Shown here: positions 56,771 to 64,000 of the stretch, one piece after another | How positions within the stretch are numbered: position 1 is the first letter of the stretch | Layout of the letters: each line of letters begins with the position of its first letter | Assembly (NCBI GenBank): GCA_013285505.1 | Contig: CP053450.1 | Location: 4,014,796-4,078,795 of the forward strand | Length of the DNA: 64,000 nt | Reading direction: 5' to 3' | DNA from: Planctomycetota bacterium | GTDB taxonomy: Bacteria; Planctomycetota; Phycisphaerae; Phycisphaerales; UBA1924 | Notes under the pieces: model-generated | Databases searched by the model: none | Seen by the model: only the letters and a program-made list of their open reading frames with translations | What the model was told of the DNA's origin: nothing | Program-made: the position numbers and the translations under genes

Positions 56771-59700
56771 ATGACGACCATGAATCCCCGTGCATTCCGC
56801 CGCTCGCTGCTCGCGCTGGCCGCGACGCTCGCCGCCGCCTCGCCGCTGGCCCTCGCCCAGTCCGGCAACAACACCGGCAACCCCCTCGACCCCCAGCCCA
56901 ACGGCCCACGCCAGACCGACCCCGACTGGCACTTCCTCCTCGGGCCCACCGTCCATGTCGGACCCAACAGCACGATCGAGTCGGCCATCCTCGAGATCCG
57001 CGGCGACCGCATCGTCAACATCTCCGACATGTCCACCGTCCGCTTCGCCGCGCCCGCCGGCGCACAGGTCCACGACCTCACCGGCAAGCACATCTACGCC
57101 GGCTTTATCGACGCCCACCTGCCCATCGACGCGCCGCGGCCCGACATCAACAGCCCCGGCGCGCACTGGAACGCCGGCGTCACGCCGCAGCGGTCCGCAC
57201 TCGACGCCGGCGGCGTGCCCTCGGGCGACGCCAGCAAACTCCGCAAGCTCGGCTTCACCGCCGCCGCCATCGCGCCCAACGGCGGCATCTTCGCCGGACG
57301 CGCCGCCGTGGTCAGCCTCGCCGAGGCCCCCGCCGACCCCGCCTTCGGCCGCCCGCCGGTTTACCGCGAAGACGTCTACCAGACCATGAGCTTCTCCGGC
57401 CGCGGCACGCCGGGCAACCGGGGCGAGTTCAGCGGCTACCCCAACTCGCAGATGGGCGTCATCGCGCTCATGCGACAGACACTCAGCGACGCCGACTGGC
57501 GCGACGCGCAGCGCCTCAACGCCGGCGACCCCGCGACCGCCGCCGAAGTCGCCAAGCCCTCCGCCCTCGACGCCCTGAGCCGCAACACCTACAACCACAT
57601 GCCCCTGGTCTTCCGCACCGCCGACGAGCTCGAGGGCCTCCGTGCCGTCAAGGTCGCCCGCGAGTTCGACCGCCTGCCCATCATCCTCGGCACCGGCACC
57701 GAGTTCCGCCGCCTCGACGCGATCCCCGTCGGCCCGGAGGGCAACACCGGCTTCCAGCCCCACTACATCCTGCCGCTGACCTTTCCCGACACCCCGGAGA
57801 TCGACACCATCGGCAAGGCCGACTCGACCGACCTCCGCGAGCTGATGACCTGGGAGCAGGCCCCCACCAACGCCCGCCGCCTCGACGAAATCGGCGTCCA
57901 CGTCGCGGCTCACCGCCGACGGCCTCCGCCGCGGCGAGAAGTTCCACGCCAACCTGCACGACGCGATCAAGCTCGGCGGCCTCGCGCCCGACCGCGCCCT
58001 GGCCATGCTCACCACCCACCCGGCCGCGATGCTCGGGGTCGGCGAGTCGATGGGCACCGTCGAGCCCGGGCGGCTTCGCCAACCTCGTCGTCGCCTCCGG
58101 CGACCTGTTCGATCCCGAGGCCGACGACGCCAGGATCCTCGACGTCTGGGTGGACGGCGCACGACACGAGATCAACAGCCCGCCCCCGCCCTTCGACGGT
58201 GAGTGGACCTTCCGCGTCGGCGAGTTCTTCCAGATGCAGATCGTCATCGACGGCAAGAAGGTCACCACCATCGAGGGCGAAGGCGACGACGCCAACGAGG
58301 CCAAGGCCCGCAACGTCAAGATGCAGGGCGACATCATCAGCTTCCTCGTAGACGACACCGACGACGGCACCGGCACCTACGTCGTCAGCGGCATCCTCGG
58401 CCCCGACGGCACCATCCGCGGCACCGGCCTCGACCCCACCAGCAACCCCTTCGAATGGACCGCCGCCAAAACAGAGCCCGAAGCGCAAGCGAGGAGCCAA
58501 CCCGAAAGCAACGAAAACACCGATGCCGTCACGGACGCCGACGCTGAGGCTTCCGAAGCGTCGGATTCCGAAGACGCCGACGACAACACCGACCTCCCCC
58601 CCGAATCCCTCCCCGGCTACCCCTTCGGCCCCTACGCCATCTCCGAACTCCCGCCGCAGCAGACCACCATCTTCCACAACGCCACCGTCTGGACCAGCGG
58701 CCCCGACGGCACCATCGAGAACGGCTGGGTCGCCATCGAGGGCGGCAAGATCGTCGGCGTCGGCTCCGGCACCATCGACATCGGCACCCGCGACGACCCC
58801 GTCATGATCGACCTCGAGGGCAAGCACCTCACCCCCGGCCTGCTCGACGCCCACTCGCACACCGGCATCAGCCGCGGCGTCAACGAGTCCGGACAGGCCG
58901 TCACCGCCGAGGTCCGCATCCAGGACGTCACCGACCCCGACAGCATCAACTGGTACCGCCAGCTCGCCGGCGGCGTCACCACCGTCAACAACATGCACGG
59001 CTCGGCCAACCCCATCGGCGGCCAGACCCAGACCAACAAGGTCCGCTGGGGAGCCGTCCACCCCGACGACATGCATATGGAGGGCGCCAAGCCCGGCATC
59101 AAGTTTGCCCTCGGCGAGAACGTCAAGCAGTCCAACTGGCAGAGCGACCGCACCCGGTACCCGCAGTCGCGGATGGGTGTAGAGACGCTGATCCGGGATC
59201 GGTTCACGGCCGCGCAGGAATACGCCGCTGCGAGCAACCCGCGCCGAGATATCGAACTCGACACCCTCGCCGAGATCCTCGCCGGCGACCGCCTCATCCA
59301 CTGCCACTCCTACCGGCAGGACGAGATCCTCATGCTCTGCCGCGTCGCCGAAGAGTTCGGCTTCACCATCGGCACCTTCCAGCACGGCCTCGAGGTCTAC
59401 AAGGTCGCCGAGGCCGTCCGCGAGAACGCGATCGGCGCCAGCCTCTTCAGCGACTGGTGGGCCTACAAGGTTGAGGTGCAGGACGCCATCGCCCAGGCCG
59501 GCCCGCTGCAGAGCGAGGCCGGAGTCCTGACCAGCTACAACTCCGACTCCGACGAGCTCTCCCGCCGCATGCACGTCGAGGCGGGCAAGGCGTACAAGTA
59601 CTCCAACGGCCGCCTCAGCAAGGAGGACGCCCTCAAGTTCGTCACCATCAACCCCGCCATCCAGCTCGGCGTCGGCGACCGCATCGGCTCGATCGAGGTC

Positions 59701-60099
59701 GGCAAGGACGCGGACCTGGCCGTCTGGTCCGGCGAGCCGCTCAGCAGCTTCAGCATGTGCGAGGCGACGTGGATCGACGGCCGCGAATACTTCAGCCTCG
59801 CGCGCGATGCCGCACTCCGCGAGCAGAACGCCGCCCACCGCCAGCGCATCACCCAGAAGATCCTCACCAAGGGCGCGCCCAAGGCCAAGCCCAAGGGCGA
59901 CGATTCCGAAGAGCCGAACGAGACCGACACCGAAGACAACATGACCGACGACGACCCGCCCCGCTCGCTCCGCGAACGCATGCTCGCAACCGCCCGCACC
60001 CAGCACTACATGAACCTCTACCTCCGCGGCATCAACCCCGCCGACCACCAGTGCGGCGACTGCGGCGCGACCGAACTCCTGTTTGGAGGCAACCGATGA
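56771..60099 (+). CDS. Secreted tandem amidohydrolase (two units; frameshifted)
   Basis: About 1,108 residues: a signal peptide (LLALAATLAAASPLALAQ), two amidohydrolase-fold units and an acidic linker of about 50 residues between them (~residues 570-620). Unit 2 (~residues 620-1070) has a complete-looking metal site: TPGLLDAHSHTGISRG (HxH), RLIHCHSYRQDEILML, IGTFQHGLEVYKVAEA and NSDSDELSRRMH. Unit 1 has AGFIDAHLPIDAP instead of HxH and lacks the later His residues, so it is probably a pseudoenzyme. Frame changes at 57905-57911 and 58070-58075 are both GCGGCT for GCGCT and restore VALTADGLRRG and EPGRFANLVVASG. The stop overlaps the next ATG by 4 bases. Substrate unknown. Confidence 0.82.
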
Positions 60100-61604
60100 A
60101 GACCCTCTCCCCCACGACACCGGCCCCCATCGTGACACCGGCTTCCACCGTGGCACCGGCTTCTAGCCGGTGCGTCCCCGCCCTCCTCTCCGCGCCTCTG
60201 CGCCTCTGCGTGAGCCTCCTCCTCGTTCTCGGTATCACCGGCACCACCCCGGCCAGCGCCCAGGACCTCGGCCACAAGGCCCCGCCGCAGGACCACACCG
60301 TCTACATCAACGGCGCCACCATCCACACCGTCTCCGGCGACACCGTCGAACGCGGCGGCATCGTCTTCGCCGACGGGCAGATCACCCAGATCCTCGACAC
60401 CGGCATGGTCGCCGCCTTCGCCCCCGGCACCAAGGTCGTCGAGATCGACGCCGCCGGGCTCCACGTCTACCCCGGCCTCATCAGCCCCTACTCCCAGCTC
60501 GGCCTCACCGAGATCCAGGCCGTCCGCTCCACGCAGGACATGGCCGAGACCCGCCCGATGAGCCCCGAGGTCCGCGCCGCCGTCGCGGTCAACCCCGACT
60601 CCACACTCCTGCCCGTCACCCGCTCCAACGGCATCCTCCTCGCCGGCGTCTTCCCGACCGCCAGCCTCCGCCTGAGCGGCGACGAGCCGATGGGCCTGAT
60701 CCCCGGCCGGGCCTCCCTGATGCGCCTCGACGGCTGGACCTGGGAGGACATGGCCGTCCAACAGGACGCCGGCCTAGTCATCAACTTCCCCCTCTCCCGC
60801 CCCTTCCGCGCGTGGTGGATGGAAGAGTCCGAAGGCGATCAGACCGCCGGCTACGACCGCGCCATCGCCGCCCTCGACGCCTTCTTCGACAACGCCGTCG
60901 CCTACCACGCCGCCCGCGACAACGGCGACGCCCTCCCCACCGATCTCCGCTACGAGGCGGTCAAGGCCGTACTGCCCCCGGACGGCGGAGCGCGCAGGGG
61001 GCGGGCTTTCCAGCCCGCCACAGCTCCCCACCTTCTTCCGCGCCAACGACTACGACCAGATCACCGGCTCGCTCAACTTCGCGGCCGCGCACGGCCTCCG
61101 CCCCGTCATCGTCGGCGGCCGCGACTCGCACCTCTGCCTCGACGCGGCTCAAGCAGGTCGACGCCGCGGTCATCCTCGAAACCTCGTTCCGCATGCCCAA
61201 GCGTGACGACTCCCCCTACGACGACCTCTACAAGCGTCCCCAGCAGCTCCAGGCCGCGGGCGTGCTCTACAGCTTCATGGCCGGCGACGACACCGCCCAC
61301 GAGCGGAACCTCAACTACGCCGCGGCTCTGGCCGTCGCCCACGGCCTGCCCGCCGACGACGCGGCTCCACGCCCTGACCCTCGGCGCGGCCGAGATCTTC
61401 GGCGTGGCCGACACCTTCGGCTCGCTCGAGATCGGCAAGTCAGCGACGCTCATCGTCACCTCCGGCCACCCCCTCGACGTGCTGAGCAATGTCGAGCTCG
61501 CCTTCATCGACGGCCGGGCGATTGACCTCGAGAACAAGCAGACCAAACTGGCGGCCAAGTACCGCGAGAAGTACCAGCAGCTCGGGATCATCACCGACGA
61601 GTAG
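60096..61604 (+). CDS. Amidohydrolase-like protein lacking metal ligands (frameshifted)
   Basis: A ~500-residue third amidohydrolase-fold unit, translationally coupled to the tandem gene (ATGA). The domain start TVYINGATIHTVSGDTVERG and end GSLEIGKSATLIVTSGHPLD are clear. The expected DxHxH is replaced by YPGLISPYSQLGL, and the segment RPVIVGGRDSHLCLDA lacks the barrel His, so it is probably non-catalytic. The N-terminal ~50 residues are built on two interspersed repeats and end in a signal peptide. Frame changes are at ~61020 (beside a repeat), 61144-61150 and 61361-61367 (both GCGGCTC for GCGCTC). Confidence 0.75.
   Translation: MKTLSPTTPAPIVTPASTVAPASSRCVPALLSAPLRLCVSLLLVLGITGTTPASAQDLGHKAPPQDHTVYINGATIHTVSGDTVERGGIVFADGQITQILDTGMVAAFAPGTKVVEIDAAGLHVYPGLISPYSQLGLTEIQAVRSTQDMAETRPMSPEVRAAVAVNPDSTLLPVTRSNGILLAGVFPTASLRLSGDEPMGLIPGRASLMRLDGWTWEDMAVQQDAGLVINFPLSRPFRAWWMEESEGDQTAGYDRAIAALDAFFDNAVAYHAARDNGDALPTDLRYEAVKAVLPPDGGARRGRAFQPATAPHLLPRQRLRPDHRLAQLRGRARPPPRHRRRPRLAPLPRRGSSRSTPRSSSKPRSACPSVTTPPTTTSTSVPSSSRPRACSTASWPATTPPTSGTSTTPRLWPSPTACPPTTRLHALTLGAAEIFGVADTFGSLEIGKSATLIVTSGHPLDVLSNVELAFIDGRAIDLENKQTKLAAKYREKYQQLGIITDE
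60151..60215. repeat. Two interspersed repeat cores inside a coding N-terminus
   Basis: TGGCACCGGCTTCTAGCC.. (60151-60174) resembles the hairpin at 56643, and GCGCCTCTGCGCCTCTGCG.. (60192-60215) is the Family G motif also found at 62778-62856. They encode residues ~19-40 of the amidohydrolase-like protein, including part of its signal peptide (APLRLCVSLLLVLG). Confidence 0.65.
61000..61019. repeat. Short palindromic repeat inside the amidohydrolase-like gene
   Basis: A perfect 8-bp stem, GGCGGGCT with AGCCCGCC, with loop TTCC. It has the same core and orientation-reversed flanks as the repeat at 24502-24540. A frame change occurs just downstream, so the true junction is uncertain. Confidence 0.65.
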
Positions 61605-61615
61605 ATCCGAACCTC

Positions 61616-61694
61616 ACGAGCCCCGAGCGCGAGCTCGGGTTGCAGAAGTCCGCCGAGAGCGTTGACGTATCCCGAGCTTGCGCTCGGGGCTCGT
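61616..61694. repeat. Long inverted repeat, family E, between convergent genes
   Basis: The arms 61616-61639 and 61671-61694 are 24-bp inverted repeats with one mismatch, and each arm is itself palindromic around CCCGAGC..GCTCGGG. It lies between the amidohydrolase-like stop and the stop of a minus-strand gene, so it could act as a two-way terminator, though no T-tract follows. Confidence 0.85.
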
Positions 61695-61723
61695 ACGCTC
61701 GCGACAACGCCGTGTAGGTTCTC

Positions 61724-62338
61724 TCAGATCCCCAGCACCATCCCGTCCCTAAGCACCCGCTCCTCGCCGTTGGGGCCGAGTGTCTGGAACACCGCGCGGA
61801 CCTCGAGCCTCGCTCGCGGGCGGTTCTCGCCCTCGGCGGGCGGATCGACCCGTTCGCCGATCCACGCCGGCAGGCCGACCAGCACCAGCCGGTAGGTCCG
61901 CGTCGCGGGGTCGAAGCTCTGGGCGTTGATCCGCTCGTCGTCGAGCGCGACATCCCACTTGAGGATCTGCGCGGCCGTGCCCTTGTCGATCCCCTCCATC
62001 GGCCGGTAGAGCTGCACCTGCAACTGCCCGAGGGCCTTGACCGGGTCACCCCAGCGGTCGCGCAGCTCGACGTGGCAGACGATCGCCGGCTCGCCGGCCT
62101 CGTCCCGACCGAGACGCGTCAGCGGGAAGACACGCACCGAATGGGGGGCGAAGGCGTTGTAGCCCGGCCGCGCATCGTTCTGCGGTGTGAGGGGCTCGGT
62201 CCAGTCCCACGACGGGAGCCCGCCGCACCCGGCCGCACCGAGCAGGCCGCCGACCAACGCCGCGCCGCAGCAACCGACGACACCCCGGCCGATCCGGCCC
62301 GTGCCCCGCCGCCACCATGTTCCGCTCGCGGTCTGCAT
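61724..62338 (-). CDS. Putative lipoprotein of unknown function
   Basis: A 204-residue protein. The signal peptide ends in the lipobox LLGAAGC. The mature part begins PSWDWTEPLTPQND and continues HSVRVFPLTRLGRD, IVCHVELRDRWGDPVKALGQ and WIGERVDPPAEGENRPRARL. It has no recognised domain. The frame is intact and starts at ATG 62338. It follows the small protein gene on the same strand after 37 bases, so it may be the last gene of that operon. Confidence 0.65.
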   Translation of the reverse strand: MQTASGTWWRRGTGRIGRGVVGCCGAALVGGLLGAAGCGGLPSWDWTEPLTPQNDARPGYNAFAPHSVRVFPLTRLGRDEAGEPAIVCHVELRDRWGDPVKALGQLQVQLYRPMEGIDKGTAAQILKWDVALDDERINAQSFDPATRTYRLVLVGLPAWIGERVDPPAEGENRPRARLEVRAVFQTLGPNGEERVLRDGMVLGI

Positions 62339-62375
62339 CGCTTCAGTCTACCCCGCCGGCTGTTCGGTGCGCGGG

Positions 62376-62756
62376 CTAGTACTCCCGGATCCGCCGGAAC
62401 ACCGCCTCGTAGGCCAGCGAGACGACCCGCCCGCGGTCGGTCCGGTCCCCCTCGCGGAAGTCGATGAAGGTCATCTCGGTCCACTGGTGCCCGTGCAGGT
62501 CGATCAGTGTGCCCTCGGTCGGCGACTCCTCGAGCTCCGCGGCGATCGCGTCACGGAGTGTCCACAGCGCCGACTCGCTCGCCGCGACCAGCCGACCGGT
62601 CACGAGCACGTCGAGCTCGGTCAGCCCGATCGCCACAGTGCCCGGCTGGGTGGTGCCCAGCGAGATCCACGACAGCATGACCTGCCCCTGCCGCCCCTGG
62701 GCAAACCGGTGCGGCCCCGAGCCGAAGAGGTCCTTGCCCTTGAATGCACTCGACAT
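62376..62756 (-). CDS. Small protein, possibly phage-structural-like
   Basis: A 126-residue soluble protein with KDLFGSGPHRFAQGRQGQVM, then ELDVLVTGRLVAASESALWT and HQWTEMTFIDFREGDRTDRG, VVSLAYEAVFRR. The DFREGDRxDRGR and closing Y-x-A-x-F pattern recall small tail-associated proteins of phages or gene-transfer-type particles. This is a resemblance of style, not a recognised family. Start ATG 62756; an upstream frame crosses a repeat and encodes FASLRLCVSLVSET, which I exclude. Confidence 0.5.
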   Translation of the reverse strand: MSSAFKGKDLFGSGPHRFAQGRQGQVMLSWISLGTTQPGTVAIGLTELDVLVTGRLVAASESALWTLRDAIAAELEESPTEGTLIDLHGHQWTEMTFIDFREGDRTDRGRVVSLAYEAVFRRIREY

Positions 62757-62777
62757 CGTGCTCGTCTCCGAAACAAG

Positions 62778-62856
62778 GCTCACGCAGAGGCGCAGAGACG
62801 CAAAGGCGAGGCCGATGCACACTCCTCGGCGGGCTCTGCGGCTCTGCGTGAGCGCC
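62778..62856. repeat. Inverted repeat, family G
   Basis: GGCTCACGCAGAGGCGCAGAG (62778-62798, in two blocks) pairs with CTCTGCGGCTCTGCGTGAGC (62834-62853), with a few mismatches. The GCCTCTGCG..CTCTGCGTGAG motif also occurs at 60192-60215. It lies between two minus-strand genes and touches the stop of the upstream one. Confidence 0.75.
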
Positions 62857-62857
62857 C

Positions 62858-63274
62858 TCAGTCAATCCCGTCCGCGTCCTCGACCGTCACCGGGTCTGTC
62901 GCGCCGTCGCTCGAGACCGCGACCAGCTTCACCGTCCGCACCGCGCCGTTTCTAAGGCTCAGCTCGTGGGTGACGTCGGTCACGACGCACTCGGCCCTCA
63001 CCCGCCGCCGCGGCGAGTCGCCGCCGGCGGGGGCGGTCGCGAAGGCCAGCTCCGCCGACTCGCCGGGCACGGGTGTGCCGACATCGTCCCGCGCCACCTG
63101 CTGCACCACCCGCACCGTCACCAGCTGCTCCGGCGCGTCGGCCAGCACCGTGTGCGGCCCAAGGTCGGACCACTCGGTCACGGTGCGCTTCGCCTGCCGG
63201 TCGATGATCACCGCGGTGACATCCTCCCACTCGGCCCCGCCGAACCGCACCGTCCTCGGGCTCAGAATCAGCAT
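62858..63274 (-). CDS. Hypothetical protein, possibly phage-structural-like
   Basis: A 138-residue soluble protein: LILSPRTVRFGGAEWEDVTA, IDRQAKRTVTEWSDLGPHTV, EQLVTVRVVQQVARDD, then RRRVRAECVVTDVTHELSL and GAVRTVKLVAVSSDGATDPV. The beta-rich, charge-balanced sequence without a signal peptide is compatible with a tail-tube-like protein. No family is recognised with certainty. It lies between two similar small genes on the minus strand. Confidence 0.5.
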   Translation of the reverse strand: MLILSPRTVRFGGAEWEDVTAVIIDRQAKRTVTEWSDLGPHTVLADAPEQLVTVRVVQQVARDDVGTPVPGESAELAFATAPAGGDSPRRRVRAECVVTDVTHELSLRNGAVRTVKLVAVSSDGATDPVTVEDADGID

Positions 63275-63314
63275 CGCGCACTCCCTCTCGCTTCGGGACA
63301 GACCCGGAGTTCTC

Positions 63315-63960
63315 TCACGCCCGCACCAGTTGCACCACGCTGGGCCGGCGGGTCGCGTCGGCCACGCCGTCGCCGTCGGTGTCCACTCGGGCCGCCACCC
63401 GGCCGCGTTCGGCGGCGAACCGGTCGCGGTAGAGCCCGGCCTTGAACGCGGCGGGCGAGCTGTTGCTGCCCAGCGCGGCCGCGGCGGTAAAGATCAGGTG
63501 CAGCGCCCCCAGAGACTCCAGCAGCACCAACGCCTCCGGGTTGGCGATGCTCGATTCGGTGATGACACCGACACCCGCCGAGCCCTCCGGCTCGACCCCC
63601 AGCATCCGCAGCACCTGCCCGTGCACCATCGCCAGCTGCGGCCCGAAGGTCGGCACCTCCACCGACACCCCGTTCACGGAGCTCGGCATGCGCAGCGGGC
63701 CGTCTGCATCGGGGCGCATCCGCGAGATCGTCAGCGTGCTCTCGCTCAGGCGGCTCGACGATCTCGTACACCACGCCGCCGGCGACCACGACGCCGCCCG
63801 CCTCGACACCCGCCTCGTCGAAGCCGACATCCTGGCTGGTCATCGACAGTGTCGTGCCCGCCACGTCGCCTGTGCCCTGTACCAGCCGCTGCCCCACCCA
63901 GCCGATGTCCCGCACCACGCTGGGCTCGAGCACCAGCAGGTCTCTGTCTGTGGCAAACAT
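63315..63960 (-). CDS. Hypothetical protein, possibly phage-structural-like (frameshifted)
   Basis: About 214 residues: ATDRDLLVLEPSVVRDIGWV, GQRLVQGTGDVAGTTLSMTS, then after the frame change VERLSESTLTISRMRPDADG, TFGPQLAMVHGQVLRMLGVE, AFKAGLYRDRFAAERGRVAA and RVDTDGDGVADATRRPSVVQ. The change at 63750-63756 is GCGGCTC for GCGCTC on the plus strand, the recurrent lesion. The DTDGDGVAD end looks like a Ca2+-loop. The family is unknown. Starts at ATG 63960, 40 bases from the window edge; the operon probably continues beyond it. Confidence 0.5.
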
Positions 63961-64000
63961 CCCGATCTCCTCTCTGGGTTGCGTCCTGTCCCTCGTCCAA

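Noticed and set aside
57905..61367. Programmed ribosomal frameshifting at GCGGCTC
   Set aside because: The same lesion occurs at unrelated positions in unrelated genes, no slippery heptamer or stimulatory structure is common to the sites, and GCGGCTC is also read normally in frame at 61322. Sequence error is more likely.
62757..62822. The N-terminal extension FASLRLCVSLVSET of the 62376-62756 gene
   Set aside because: It is the translation of the family G repeat and not part of the protein; the ATG at 62756 is a natural start.

Overview
The window is about 68% GC and reads as chromosomal DNA of a planctomycete, most likely a Phycisphaerae/Phycisphaerales relative. The evidence is: three consecutive secreted proteins ending in Cys-bracketed dockerin-like tails (DxNxDGxVNTLDVLxFLN), a PEP-CTERM-like protein, pseudopilins with strong N-methylation motifs, tandem amidohydrolases of a planctomycete type, DUF1579/DUF1080 proteins and many short proteins with signal peptides. 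No plasmid, phage integrase, transposase or CRISPR is visible. The placement is inferred from protein style; there is no rRNA marker here.

Layout. 1-4.3 kb: membrane glycosyltransferase, flippase-like protein and NAD synthetase (+). 4.3-7.5 kb: an ECF sigma / RskA-like anti-sigma / SRPBCC operon (-), divergent from a two-domain fasciclin protein. 7.8-11.6 kb: class I aldolase, a PAS-LuxR regulator, a GmhB-like phosphatase and a GT9 transferase. 11.7-15.7 kb: promoter, tRNA-Ala(GGC), terminator, then four coupled pseudopilin-type genes. 15.5-20.4 kb (-): UvrD/PD-(D/E)XK helicase-nuclease, RsmD and a hypothetical. 20.7-25.8 kb: FAD protein, DUF454, lipoprotein and PLP decarboxylase, with interspersed palindromic repeats. 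25.8-36.7 kb (-): dockerin-tailed proteins, M3 peptidase, two ClpP-fold proteins, CCA-adding enzyme and a small basic protein, most with their own hairpin terminator. 36.9-43.6 kb: VOC, MFS, AhpD-like, PEP-CTERM-like, methyltransferase, HIT, BamE-like and PQQ-like genes. 43.6-46.7 kb: small His-rich protein plus DUF4132. 46.7-54 kb: membrane and secreted proteins, RibB-type enzyme and twin DUF1579. 54.4-61.6 kb: second PAS-LuxR, phosphofructokinase and a two-gene amidohydrolase operon. 61.7-64 kb (-): lipoprotein and three small proteins resembling phage-structural genes.

Two features cut across the window. First, about 20 genes, many of them housekeeping, are broken by roughly 35 small indels. 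Fourteen of these are the same lesion: an expected GCGCT (AGCGC on the other strand) is written GCGGCT (AGCCGC), and deleting that base restores each protein. This looks like a systematic sequencing or consensus error, perhaps at a modified GCGC motif, rather than gene decay. I therefore annotate these as single genes with frameshift positions.

Second, several families of 80-110 bp double-hairpin repeats lie in intergenic gaps, and shorter palindromes lie inside genes. In one family the stem bases change in a compensating way around a conserved ~22-nt core. This is the most novel-looking element here.
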